From the NCBI RefSeq assembly GCF_016756775.1, contig NZ_JAERMU010000003.1:186001-250000 (forward strand): 64,000 nt of DNA. Reading direction: 5' to 3'. The stretch comes from Dryocola clanedunensis subsp. sulfonylureivorans. Lineage in GTDB: Bacteria; Pseudomonadota; Gammaproteobacteria; Enterobacterales; Enterobacteriaceae. The notes under the pieces were generated by a model that did no database searches, was not told where the DNA came from, and saw nothing but the letters and a program-made list of their open reading frames with translations. Shown here piece after piece: positions 46,482 to 55,305 of this stretch; within the stretch, counting starts at the first letter, position 1, and each line of letters opens with the position of its first letter. The translations under genes and the position numbers were made by a program.

Positions 46482-47975
46482 ATGAATCGACTGGGCTTTA
46501 AATTTGCCGCACTCGCTGTCCTGTTAGCTTTATCCTCCCCGGTTAGTTATGCAAGCGAACTGACAATCGCACAGCCTGCTTCGGCAACCGCCATGGATCC
46601 CGGTTTTCTGAAGGAAGCCGCCACGCTTGTCGACAACATTTTCGATACGCTGATCCTGCGCGACAGCGCAATGAAGCTACAGCCAGGCCTCGCTACCTCC
46701 TGGAAAGCGCTGGATGACACCACCTGGCAGTTCGATCTTCGGCCCGGCGTTAAATTTACCAACGGCGAGCCGGTCAACGCCGCGGCAGTTAAATTTTCCA
46801 TCGACCGTATTCTCGATCCGGCTAATCATGCCCCTACCATCTCCTACATCAGAACCATTAAGTCTGTTGAAGTAACGGGTGAGAACCAGGTCCGCATTCA
46901 TACAGATGGCCCGGACCCGCTTTTACCTACCCGCATGAGCCGATACCCGACCTATATCGTTCCACCAGCCTATGTAAGTAAAGTCGGTGCTGCGGAATTT
47001 GCACGAAAACCTGTCGGAAGTGGCGCTTATACATTAAAAGAATTTATACCAGACGAACGCGTGGTGATGCAGGCTAATCCAGATTACTGGCGTGGCAAAC
47101 CGTCAATCGACACCGTGACCTGGCGCCCCATCCCGGAAGCTACGGCCCGTATCACCGCCCTGCTGACCGGTGAAGTGCAGCTGGTAGACAGCGTTCCGGC
47201 CGATCTGGTCAGCGCCCTGAAAAACAAACCGGGTATCCAGCTGGAGCAGGTTAAAGGCGGCGGGCTGACGATTTATCTGGGCCTTAAAAATAATCAAAAA
47301 CCGCTGAATGACGTCCGCGTGCGGCAGGCGTTATCGCTGGCCCTGAACCGTCAGGCTTACACCAGCCAGCTGCTGCATGGTTTTGGTACGCCAACGGGGA
47401 CCATGGCTGGCGCAAAAGATTTCGGTTATCTGAACGTCCCCGCCCCGGCACAGGACATTGCCAAAGCGAAAGCACTGCTGAAAGAGGCCGGCTATGCGGA
47501 CGGGTTCACCCTGAAGTTCCAGGCACCACGCCGCTACATTGCCAGCGCCGAAGTGGCACAGGCGATCGTTCAGGATCTGGCGGCGATCGGTGTGAAAGCC
47601 CAGCTCGAAGTGCCTGAATGGTCCGTTTACACTCAGCAGGTGGCTTCCGGCAAGCAGGCAGAGATGTACATGCTGGCCTGGGGTTCCACCCAGACGCTGG
47701 ACGCAGATGCCGCGCTGTACCCTATCCTGCATTCCGGCGAACCGTATTCCACGGTCAGCTCGCCTGAACTGGATAAACTCCTCAACGCCAGCCGCAGCAC
47801 CGTGGACAGCAAAAAACGCGAGAAGCTGTTGCAGCAAATCCAGCAGGACGTCGCCAAAGAGCAGCCCCTTATCCCGCTGTATCGTGAAGATTCGCTTTAC
47901 GCGAACGGCGACAGCGTGACCTTTAAAGGGCGCGCCGACGCGCGTATTCCGCTGTTTGACCTGAGAGTGAAATGA
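46482..47975 (+). CDS. ABC importer periplasmic binding protein (SBP family 5), 497 aa
   Basis: Sec signal MNRLGFKFAALAVLLALSSP then YASE. The mature chain has the family-5 signature: LRPGVKFTNGEPVNAAAVKFS, GSGAYTLKEFIPDERVVMQA, VRQALSLALNRQAYTSQLL and C-terminal PLYREDSLYANG. Family-5 proteins bind peptides, nickel, opines or glutathione. It is the first gene of an operon with two permeases, an M20-fold hydrolase and an OCD-like enzyme, so the ligand is probably an N-substituted amino acid or small peptide. Confidence 0.92.
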   Translation: MNRLGFKFAALAVLLALSSPVSYASELTIAQPASATAMDPGFLKEAATLVDNIFDTLILRDSAMKLQPGLATSWKALDDTTWQFDLRPGVKFTNGEPVNAAAVKFSIDRILDPANHAPTISYIRTIKSVEVTGENQVRIHTDGPDPLLPTRMSRYPTYIVPPAYVSKVGAAEFARKPVGSGAYTLKEFIPDERVVMQANPDYWRGKPSIDTVTWRPIPEATARITALLTGEVQLVDSVPADLVSALKNKPGIQLEQVKGGGLTIYLGLKNNQKPLNDVRVRQALSLALNRQAYTSQLLHGFGTPTGTMAGAKDFGYLNVPAPAQDIAKAKALLKEAGYADGFTLKFQAPRRYIASAEVAQAIVQDLAAIGVKAQLEVPEWSVYTQQVASGKQAEMYMLAWGSTQTLDADAALYPILHSGEPYSTVSSPELDKLLNASRSTVDSKKREKLLQQIQQDVAKEQPLIPLYREDSLYANGDSVTFKGRADARIPLFDLRVK

Positions 47976-48832
47976 TCTTCCCGACAAAACTGTTATCCCG
48001 CCGTCCGCGGAAAAGATTTTCCGGCGACGGCGTTGTAGGGGGGGGGCTGCTGGCGGCAGTCATACTCATCGCGTTGGTTTCACCCTGGCTGCCCCTTCCC
48101 GACCCGTTGACCAATAGCCTGGCGGATATTTTCATGCCGCCGGGCACGACGACAGCAGACGGAACCCACTGGCTGGGAACCGATCAGCTGGGACGAGATC
48201 TGCTGGCCCGCATCCTTTCCGGTACAAGGCTCTCGCTGATGGTCGTCCTGCTGGCGGCGGCAATTGCCGCCGTCATCGGTACGCTGCTGGGGATGGTCGC
48301 AGGCTACGCTGGCGGCTGGGTGGATGCCACCATCATGCGCCTGATGGATATTCAGCTCGCCGTGCCGTTTATCCTGCTGATCCTGCTGGTGATGGCGCTG
48401 TTTGGCACCACGCTTGAGAACATCATTATTATCATGGGCGTCACCAGCTGGGCAATTTATGCCCGCGTGGCCCGGGCTAAAACCCTTGAGCTACGGGAGC
48501 TGGAGTTTGTTGAGGCCGTTCGGGCAATGGGTTTCTCAACCCCCCGCATCCTCCTGCGCCACATCCTCCCGAATCTGGCGACGCCGCTGATAGTCCTGCT
48601 TACGCTCGACATTCCGCGGCTGATTGTGCTGGAAGCCTCCATCGGCTTTCTGGGAATGGGGATCCAGCCGCCGACGCCGACCCTGGGTAACCTGATTGGT
48701 GAAGGCCGTTCTTACATGCTGCTGGCGCAGTGGCTGGTGCTTTACCCAGGGCTTGTGATAGCCGCGCTGGTTATCGGCTGTAACCTGCTTGGCGACAGCC
48801 TGCTGCGCAAAACCCACACGAGGCTCGACTAA
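47972..48832 (+). CDS. ABC importer permease, DppC type, 286 aa
   Basis: Six hydrophobic segments with N-terminal extension and LGTDQLGRDLLARILSGTR, the DppC/OppC hallmark. The EAA loop is LEFVEAVRAMGFSTPRILLR. It overlaps the binding-protein gene by four bases (ATGA), showing translational coupling. The gene order DppC before DppB is the reverse of the dpp operon. Confidence 0.92.
   Translation: MIFPTKLLSRRPRKRFSGDGVVGGGLLAAVILIALVSPWLPLPDPLTNSLADIFMPPGTTTADGTHWLGTDQLGRDLLARILSGTRLSLMVVLLAAAIAAVIGTLLGMVAGYAGGWVDATIMRLMDIQLAVPFILLILLVMALFGTTLENIIIIMGVTSWAIYARVARAKTLELRELEFVEAVRAMGFSTPRILLRHILPNLATPLIVLLTLDIPRLIVLEASIGFLGMGIQPPTPTLGNLIGEGRSYMLLAQWLVLYPGLVIAALVIGCNLLGDSLLRKTHTRLD
48093..48100 (-). 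other. KOPS (GGGAAGGG) pointing to dif
   Basis: The plus strand reads CCCTTCCC inside the permease gene. Confidence 0.5.
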
Positions 48833-48833
48833 C

Positions 48834-49748
48834 ATGCTGCGCTATATTCTCTCGCGTCTCGGGCAGTCCGTGCTGGTCATGTTCGGCGTCTCTCTCCTCA
48901 TCTTCTACAGCCTGCATCTCACCGGCGACCCGGCTGCGGTGATGATGCCGCCCGGCTCAAGCCAGGCAGAAATAGACCATTTCCGGCAGGCTATGGGCTT
49001 CGACCAACCGCTGCTGTGGCAGTATGGCCATTATCTGAATGCGGTGCTACACGGCGACTTAGGCCAGTCCCTGCGCTATGACCAGCCGGTGACTGAACTC
49101 ATCGCCCAGCGGGTTCCCGCCACCCTGCTGCTGGCCGTGACTGCGCTGGCCTGGAGTACCATTGTGGGCGTCTTACTCGGGCTGGTCAGCGCCATCTGGC
49201 GTAACAGCTTCATAGATTTACTCGCTCGTCTGCTCGCCTTCAGCGGTCAGGCGATACCGGTGTTCTGGCTTGGTCTGCTGATGATATTACTGTTCAGCCT
49301 GCAGCTGCGCTGGCTGCCCTCCAGCGGCTACGGCAGCGCCAGCCAGCTTATCATGCCGGCTATCAGCCTCGGCGCTTATTATATGAGCGCAATTGCCCGC
49401 CTGGTCCGCGCAAGCCTGATTGATGTGCTACACTTGGATTATATCCGCACCGCACAGGCCAAAGGGTTGAGCCAGTGGCGCATCCTGATCCGCCATGGGC
49501 TACGCAACGCGCTGATCCCTGTGGTGACCGTTCAGGGCATGTATTTCGCCTCGCTGCTTGGCGGCGCGCTGGTCACCGAGATCATTTTTGCCTGGCCGGG
49601 CATCGGGCGGCTTGCCGTGCAGGCCATTCAGAATCGCGACTTCCCGCTGGTGCAGGCCATCGTCCTGCTGGCAGCCCTGGTTTTTGTGGTGGTTAACTTG
49701 CTGATTGATTTACTTTATGTCGTGCTGAACCCGAGGATCAGGTTATGA
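48834..49748 (+). CDS. ABC importer permease, DppB type, 304 aa
   Basis: Begins MLRYILSRLGQSVLVMFGVS, the DppB/OppB start, with FDQPLLWQYGHYLNAVLHGD LGQS after it and the EAA-type loop LDYIRTAQAKGLSQWRILI. It starts one base after the previous stop. It overlaps the next gene by four bases. Forms the membrane channel with the upstream permease. Confidence 0.92.
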   Translation: MLRYILSRLGQSVLVMFGVSLLIFYSLHLTGDPAAVMMPPGSSQAEIDHFRQAMGFDQPLLWQYGHYLNAVLHGDLGQSLRYDQPVTELIAQRVPATLLLAVTALAWSTIVGVLLGLVSAIWRNSFIDLLARLLAFSGQAIPVFWLGLLMILLFSLQLRWLPSSGYGSASQLIMPAISLGAYYMSAIARLVRASLIDVLHLDYIRTAQAKGLSQWRILIRHGLRNALIPVVTVQGMYFASLLGGALVTEIIFAWPGIGRLAVQAIQNRDFPLVQAIVLLAALVFVVVNLLIDLLYVVLNPRIRL

Positions 49749-51079
49749 CTCAACTCGACGCTACCCTGGCTCTGCTCCGGCAGCTCACGCCGTTTGAAAG
49801 CGTGGCGGGCAATCCGGCACAGCTTCAGGCGCTGGCTCTGTGGCTGGAAGAGTGGCTGGTTAGCGAGGTGGATGCCACGGTCATTTATCCGGTGCGCCAA
49901 CAGCTGGCTGAAAGCGCCCCGCCGCTGGTACATGTCCGTGTCGATATCGGCTCGCCTGAAACCGTTGTGCTGTACAACATGTACGACGTCATGCCCGCCA
50001 CGTCAGAAGGCTGGGAAGTCGATCCCTTCGTCGGTGATATTGCGCACTGGCCGGATAAGGGCGACGTCTTTATCGCCCGCGGAGCGGAAAACAATAAAGG
50101 CCCGCTGGCCGGCATGCTGATGGTGGTCAGGGATCTCTACCATTCGGGGCGGCTGCATACCAATATCGACATCCTCCTCGAAGGCGAAGAAGAAACAGGT
50201 AGCGGCCATCTGCGTCGTTATCTCGCCCGCATACCGTGCCCTGTTAAACCCGCCGAGGCGGTACTGTTTCCTTCACTTTGTGAATATGGCGGCGGTGCGC
50301 CTCGTCTCTACCTGGGCTTTACGGGGATGAGTGCAGGACGCCTGTGCGCCAAAGGTGGAAGCTGGGGTGGCCCAACGGCGGCCATTCACGCCAGCAATGC
50401 GGCGTGGATCGCAAACCCTGTCTGGCGGCTGGTGCAGGCTCTTGGCACTATTGCCCCCGCTCAGGCCAACGGCGTGCTGCAAACTCAGTCGCTGGATGAA
50501 GAAGCCGGCCAGCTGCTGGACGAGCTGGCCCAGACGTTTAACCTGCAGGATGAGCTGCGCTTCAGACGCAGCGAAAAACTGTCGATCGCCGGCGATACTT
50601 CTGGCTGCCTTTCCTGGCTGCTGGGCAGCGCCGTGCTGAACATTTCGGATATCAACAGCAGCCCGACGGGGGGACGAGGCGTGATCCCCTGGCAGGCCAG
50701 CGCGGAGTTAGCGCTGCGTACCCCGCCCGGTATCGACGCCGATGCCCTGCTTAATCGCATCCGTCAGCAGCTGCAAAATCCCTCCCTGGAGGGCGTTGAG
50801 CTGCAGCTGGACGACAGCTATCCCGGACACCGTTTCAATCTGCATGACGCAGGCGTGCTGGAGCTGATGACCAGCTACCACCAGCAGCAGGCCAGACCGC
50901 AGATTTGGCCGTGGGCGCCAGGCTGCGCCCCTGCCTACGCCTTCGCTCCCGTCGCCCCGGCCTTTTTGATCGGCGGACTTGGTGAAGGCGGCAACGCCCA
51001 CGGCATTAACGAATTCGTGACGCTGCGTGGTTTGGCTCGTTATCAGCAGTCCATTCGCGACTGGCTTCTGGCTTTTTAA
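49745..51079 (+). CDS. M20-family peptidase-like hydrolase with altered metal ligands, 444 aa
   Basis: The M20/M28-type fold is clear: NMYDVMPATSEGWEVDPF, RGAENNKGPLAGMLMVV, the catalytic acid EGEEETGSGH, a dimerisation domain and a C-terminal GNAHGINEFV with the last metal His. Family members have H-x-D in the first motif and G-R-G-x-x-D-D-K-G in the second. Here the first His is Met and the bridging Asp is Asn. That may change metal use or specificity, or belong to a subfamily I do not know. It probably deacylates or cleaves the imported compound. It is translationally coupled to the permease. Confidence 0.82.
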   Translation: MTQLDATLALLRQLTPFESVAGNPAQLQALALWLEEWLVSEVDATVIYPVRQQLAESAPPLVHVRVDIGSPETVVLYNMYDVMPATSEGWEVDPFVGDIAHWPDKGDVFIARGAENNKGPLAGMLMVVRDLYHSGRLHTNIDILLEGEEETGSGHLRRYLARIPCPVKPAEAVLFPSLCEYGGGAPRLYLGFTGMSAGRLCAKGGSWGGPTAAIHASNAAWIANPVWRLVQALGTIAPAQANGVLQTQSLDEEAGQLLDELAQTFNLQDELRFRRSEKLSIAGDTSGCLSWLLGSAVLNISDINSSPTGGRGVIPWQASAELALRTPPGIDADALLNRIRQQLQNPSLEGVELQLDDSYPGHRFNLHDAGVLELMTSYHQQQARPQIWPWAPGCAPAYAFAPVAPAFLIGGLGEGGNAHGINEFVTLRGLARYQQSIRDWLLAF

Positions 51080-51090
51080 AGGGAATTATC

Positions 51091-52086
51091 ATGTCTGCAC
51101 TGCGCTACTTAACGCAATCTCAGGTTGCCGCCCTGGGGGGGACCGACCCGCAACTGGCCTTCGATAACGTGGTGGAAACGGTGAAGCTAATGCGCAAGGG
51201 AGAGGCGAGCATGCCCGCTGAAACGCATGTGAACCTCGCCGCGCCGCAGGGGAAAGTCTACGCCCTGCAGGCACGTGTTGGCGGTGACTTTAATGCAACG
51301 GGCGTGAAGTGGACGGCTCACCGTCCGCAGGCACAGGACGGCTATCCGATGGCGATGGCCATGACGCTGCTTAACCGGGCGGATAACGGTCTGCCCGTCG
51401 CATTACTGCAAAGCGGATCGCTTACCGCCACCCGCACCGCCGCCGTTTCCGCGCTGGCCCTGAAGTACGCCAGTCCTGTACCGCCCCGGCGCATTTTGCT
51501 GCTTGGTGCCGGTGTGCAGGCCTGCGCGCATCTTAAAATGCTTGCGGCTCAGTTCCCGGAGCTTGAACAGGTTGACTGCTGGAACCGCACGCCTTCACAT
51601 CTTGAGGCCATGCTCGACCGGGCTGGCTCGTTACCCTGGCCAACGCAGAAGCTAACCAGCATCGAACATGCCCTTGCCCAGTCATGGGATACACTGATCA
51701 CCTGCACCAGCGCCAGCCAGCCGTTCATCGGCCCGCAGTTTATCCAGCCTGGGCGAATGGTGATGCAGATTGGCTACCATGAGGTGAGCTTTGAGGCGAT
51801 TGCCAGGGCTGACAAGGTGGTGGTGGATGGCTGGGGCGATTACTGCGCTACGAGCGCCAAAAGCCTGTTTCAGATGTACCGCGCCGGGGGATTTACACAG
51901 GCGAAAATGGCGGCAGATCTAGCAAACCTGGTGGTAGATAACTGGCGAGCCGCCCCTGGCGACAGCGTCTATTTCTCTTCGTTTGGGCTGAACGTGTTTG
52001 ATATCGCCCTTGCCGCCCGCGTGGCGCAGGAGGCAGAGCGACAGGACGTCGGTACTGCGTTACCGCTTGAGTTCGCCCTCTCTTAG
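51091..52086 (+). CDS. Ornithine cyclodeaminase / mu-crystallin family enzyme, 331 aa
   Basis: A substrate domain (MPAETHVNLAAPQGKVYALQ, GVKWTAHRP) and a Rossmann domain (RRILLLGAGVQACAHLKML) as in OCD, alanine dehydrogenase and imine reductases of this family; TRTAAVSALALKYAS is the conserved helix. It uses NAD(P) to convert amino or imino acids. Placed after an importer and M20 hydrolase, it would act on the released amino acid or an opine-like imine. It follows the hydrolase by 11 bases and its end overlaps the convergent ATPase gene by 27 bases. Confidence 0.88.
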   Translation: MSALRYLTQSQVAALGGTDPQLAFDNVVETVKLMRKGEASMPAETHVNLAAPQGKVYALQARVGGDFNATGVKWTAHRPQAQDGYPMAMAMTLLNRADNGLPVALLQSGSLTATRTAAVSALALKYASPVPPRRILLLGAGVQACAHLKMLAAQFPELEQVDCWNRTPSHLEAMLDRAGSLPWPTQKLTSIEHALAQSWDTLITCTSASQPFIGPQFIQPGRMVMQIGYHEVSFEAIARADKVVVDGWGDYCATSAKSLFQMYRAGGFTQAKMAADLANLVVDNWRAAPGDSVYFSSFGLNVFDIALAARVAQEAERQDVGTALPLEFALS

Positions 52087-53697
52087 CAGCAGCGCCTGGC
52101 TGATATCTGGCGCGGCGGCCAGGAGTTGCCGGGTGTAATCGTGCTGTGGACTTTTCAGCACCCGGTCTGTCTCGCCACTCTCAACGACATTACCACGGTA
52201 CAGAACCACCACCCGGTCGCAGACCTGACGAACCGCGCCTAAGTCGTGGCTGATAAACAGCACGGTCAAGCTCAGTTTATCCCGCAGTTCCGCAAGCAGC
52301 GCCAGAATTTGCCCGCGCACGGAAAGATCCAGCGCGGAAACGGCTTCATCTGCCACCAGTAAATCCGGCTCCAGCGCTAACGCCCGGGCGATAGCGATAC
52401 GCTGACGCTGGCCGCCGGAAAACGCCGCGGGCATGCGTGTCGCGCAAGCGGCATCCAGACCAACTAATTCAAGTAATTCTGCTACTCGCCCGGGAATTTG
52501 CGAAGCCGTTCGCAGCTTGTGCACCCGCAGCGGCTCGGCAATTTGCTCGCCCACGGGCATTTTCGGATCGAGACTGGCGTAGGGATCCTGAAAAATAATT
52601 TGCGCCCTGCGCCGCATTTGCTGTAGCTCCCTTTGCCTGGCCCGCGTTAAATCCAGCCCGTCGAAAATAACGCTGCCGCTGTCTGCTGCAACAAGCCCAA
52701 TAGTCGTCCGGCCCAGCGTGGTTTTTCCCGAACCGGACTCCCCAATTAACCCCACGATTTCGCCTCTGCCTATATCAAGCGTGGTGGGATGGAGCACCGT
52801 ATCGCGTTTCCGGGGCACAAAAGGCAGTTTTGACGTGACAGGGTAACTTTTTGTCACCCTGCAAAGCTGAATCAGCGGCAGGCGCTGCGGGCTGATGCGC
52901 TCATTGGGTACAATAACGGCTTCAGAAGCGGCGATCAGTTTGCGGGTGTATTCTGCCTGCGGCGCCGTCAGCAGGTCCGGCACATCGCCCTGCTCAACAA
53001 TATTCCCCTGATGCATGACGTACGCCCGGTCAGCATAGCGAGCGACCACGCTCAGGTCGTGAGTGATAAACAGTATCCCCATTCCCATATCGCGCTGGAG
53101 CTCCTGTAACAGCGTCAGGATCTGCGCCTGAATCGTGACGTCGAGCGCCGTGGTGGGTTCATCGGCTATCAACAATGAGGGCCGGCAGCAGATAGCGCTG
53201 GCAATCATCACCCGCTGACGCATTCCGCCGGACAGCTGATGGATATACTGCTTTGCCCGTGCCGCCGGGTCCACAATGCCCACCCGTTCAAGCAGCGCGA
53301 CCGCCTCACGGTGGGCCTGCTTCCAGCCCATATTTCGGTGGCGAACCAGTACTTCGGCAATTTGCTCGCCCACCTTCAGCACCGGATTCATGCTGCTCAT
53401 CGGCTCCTGAAAAATCATCCCGATTTGCCTGCCGCGCAGGCCTTTTACAAAGGGTTTTCCAGGGGTTGCCACAACATCGCCGTTAAAACAAACCTCTCCG
53501 CCCGTTAGCCGGACACCCTCAGGCAGCAGGCCCATTACCGCGAGCGAACTCAGGGTTTTTCCCGACCCTGACTCGCCAACCAGCGCAACGATTTCGCCCT
53601 TTTCAACGGCAAACGAAATGCCCTTTACCAGCGGAGAGTCATCCGACGTTGAAATCGCCAGTGAATTAACGGTTAGCAGAGATGGCTGGCCAGACAT
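52060..53697 (-). CDS. ABC importer ATPase, two fused nucleotide-binding domains, 545 aa
   Basis: A GsiA/DdpDF-like fusion. Two Walker A motifs GESGSGKT, two signatures (LSGGMRQR and FSGGQRQR), two Walker B segments (LLIADEPTTALD, LLVADEAVSALD) and two oligopeptide-type C-terminal extensions. It supplies both ATPase subunits for the importer encoded on the opposite strand. It is convergent with the operon rather than part of it, so it needs a separate promoter (53698-53800). The start at 53697 has AGGAAG; the frame reads on to 53760 without support. Confidence 0.92.
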   Translation of the reverse strand: MSGQPSLLTVNSLAISTSDDSPLVKGISFAVEKGEIVALVGESGSGKTLSSLAVMGLLPEGVRLTGGEVCFNGDVVATPGKPFVKGLRGRQIGMIFQEPMSSMNPVLKVGEQIAEVLVRHRNMGWKQAHREAVALLERVGIVDPAARAKQYIHQLSGGMRQRVMIASAICCRPSLLIADEPTTALDVTIQAQILTLLQELQRDMGMGILFITHDLSVVARYADRAYVMHQGNIVEQGDVPDLLTAPQAEYTRKLIAASEAVIVPNERISPQRLPLIQLCRVTKSYPVTSKLPFVPRKRDTVLHPTTLDIGRGEIVGLIGESGSGKTTLGRTTIGLVAADSGSVIFDGLDLTRARQRELQQMRRRAQIIFQDPYASLDPKMPVGEQIAEPLRVHKLRTASQIPGRVAELLELVGLDAACATRMPAAFSGGQRQRIAIARALALEPDLLVADEAVSALDLSVRGQILALLAELRDKLSLTVLFISHDLGAVRQVCDRVVVLYRGNVVESGETDRVLKSPQHDYTRQLLAAAPDISQALLLREGELKR

Positions 53698-53845
53698 AGG
53701 CTTCCTGAGGCAGAGAAAACAAGGAGTTCCGAGACTATAAGATCGCGCTGCGGGGAACAAGATGAAATGCTGTTACCTTATTCATTTGTTTTATCGATAG
53801 ATCGCTACTTATACTTTGCCTGTTTATTACCAGAATGAATCTGCC

Positions 53846-54820
53846 ATGACAGCCAAAGCCCTGAACCGCACAATGAGTCTCTCCGGTGGGATGATCCTGC
53901 TGGTGCTGGCCGCGCTTGCCATCATCACCGCCTCCCAACACTGGAGCGCCTTTATTCAGTGGTGCCTGAGCGTGCAGATCACCCTGCATCGCTATCTGGT
54001 GCTCTATCTGTTGCAGATTAATAACGCCCAGTACAGCGGCGGCATCTGGCTGCTGACCGGCAGTTTTATCTATGGCGTGCTGCATGCCATAGGCCCGGGA
54101 CACGGAAAATTTATCGTCACCACTTACCTGAGCACTAATCAGGAAACGCCGCTGGTCAGCCGCCTGGTGCCGTTTTTGGGCAGCCTGATGCAGGGCGTTA
54201 CCGCCATTGCCTTTGTTTTTGTGCTGTCGGTGGTGCTTAATCTTTCTGGCGGCGATCTAAGCCAGAGCCGCTGGTACGTTGAGAAGCTAAGCGCGCTGCT
54301 GATCGGGGCCTTCGGTGCATTTGTTATCTGGCGCGCATTCCGTGGCTATCGGCCAGCGCAGATGCAGATAAAAAGCCTCGTACCCGCCGAGCGGGCCAGC
54401 CATCAGCATGATGACCAGTGCGGCTGTGGACATAATCACGGCGTGGGCTATAGCGGCCGTGACGGTAGCTGGATGACGCACCTGGGAGTGATTCTGGCCA
54501 TTGGCGCACGACCGTGCAGCGGCGCAATCATGATCCTGCTGTTTTCCAACGCCCTGGGGTTTATCACGTGGGGAATAATGGCGGTGATGACGATGGCGCT
54601 GGGAACCGCGCTGTCGATTATGACGCTGTCTGTAGCCGTGACCTGGGCTCGCGACAGTATTGGTAAGCTTTACCTGACCCGCTCGCCGCAGCACCTTCGC
54701 ATTATGGCGCTCGCCCTTAAGGTCGTCGGCGGAATTTTACTCGTTCTCTTCGCCTGCGTGCTGTTTCTGACGGTGATACCGGTGAGCGCTAACGGAGATT
54801 ACATCACCGCGGGCTGCTGA
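53846..54820 (+). CDS. NicO-family nickel/cobalt (metal) exporter, 324 aa
   Basis: Six to seven membrane helices with the NicO motif GVLHAIGPGHGKFIVTTYL (H-x4-G-H) in an early helix and ILAIGARPCSGAIMIL in a later one. The cytoplasmic loop has a metal-binding patch SHQHDDQCGCGHNHG. It probably expels Ni, Co or another divalent metal. It is longer than RcnA and different in sequence, so I give no symbol. ATG at 53846 is preferred to TTG at 53816. A terminator follows six bases after the stop. Confidence 0.85.
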   Translation: MTAKALNRTMSLSGGMILLVLAALAIITASQHWSAFIQWCLSVQITLHRYLVLYLLQINNAQYSGGIWLLTGSFIYGVLHAIGPGHGKFIVTTYLSTNQETPLVSRLVPFLGSLMQGVTAIAFVFVLSVVLNLSGGDLSQSRWYVEKLSALLIGAFGAFVIWRAFRGYRPAQMQIKSLVPAERASHQHDDQCGCGHNHGVGYSGRDGSWMTHLGVILAIGARPCSGAIMILLFSNALGFITWGIMAVMTMALGTALSIMTLSVAVTWARDSIGKLYLTRSPQHLRIMALALKVVGGILLVLFACVLFLTVIPVSANGDYITAGC

Positions 54821-54825
54821 ATAAA

Positions 54826-54852
54826 AAAGGCCGATCATCAAGACCGGCCTTT
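54826..54852 (+). terminator. Terminator after the metal exporter
   Basis: AAAGGCCG (54826-54833) pairs with CGGCCTTT (54845-54852). With A and T tails on both sides it can serve both strands, including the minus-strand ortT transcript. Confidence 0.75.
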
Positions 54853-54998
54853 AGCGTTTCAACTGAAGTTACTTTGTATGAGTCCGTTTCAAACTATTAG
54901 TTACCTCCGTTCCGCTGTTACTGGAACCAACATACTCCTTCCCGCGAGGCAGAAACAAAACCTGACTCACACTTTTGGCCTGGAGAGCTATTTGCCGC

Positions 54999-55172
54999 TC
55001 AGAACAGGGAAAACATCAGCGCCACGGGGAAACTCATCGGCCAGGTCGCCCCAACCAGCACGGAACTTAACAGTTTGATTCGTTTAGATTCGTGAGACAA
55101 AAACCAGGTAATCACCGCAGAGATGCCCGACATTACAGCGTAAAAAACCAACATATGTTGATAAAGCGTCAT
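54999..55172 (-). CDS. ortT: Orphan membrane toxin OrtT, 57 aa
   Basis: Reading the minus strand from ATG 55172 gives 57 residues, starting MTLYQHMLVFYAVMSGISAV and ending TWPMSFPVALMFSLF. This is almost the E. coli OrtT (YdcX) protein and a relative of GhoT. Two hydrophobic helices flank a SHESKRIK turn, as in these membrane-damaging toxins. No ghoS antitoxin gene lies upstream, which fits the orphan type. In E. coli ortT follows patD as here (patD, 134 bases, ortT). OrtT is linked to growth arrest on amino-acid and nucleotide-synthesis stress. Confidence 0.9.
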   Translation of the reverse strand: MTLYQHMLVFYAVMSGISAVITWFLSHESKRIKLLSSVLVGATWPMSFPVALMFSLF

Positions 55173-55252
55173 TCTAATTTTTAATAATTGATAAAGAAAT
55201 TTGGCAAATTATGCTCTTTTTGTATGATGCAGATCAAGTTTTTGAGATCGCT

Positions 55253-55297
55253 GGATGACGCTCCGCCTGGTTAAGGCGGAAAAACGCAGCGTCATCC
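55253..55297. repeat. REP-like cruciform between patD and ortT
   Basis: GGATGACGCT (55253-55262) pairs perfectly with AGCGTCATCC (55288-55297), with an inner stem CCGCC/GGCGG. It resembles REP/PU elements and may attenuate read-through from patD into ortT. Confidence 0.6.
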
Positions 55298-55305
55298 CCC
55301 GCTCA

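Noticed and set aside
54878..55078. A plus-strand frame of 66 codons opposite ortT
   Set aside because: No ribosome site and no family; the minus-strand OrtT frame explains the sequence.
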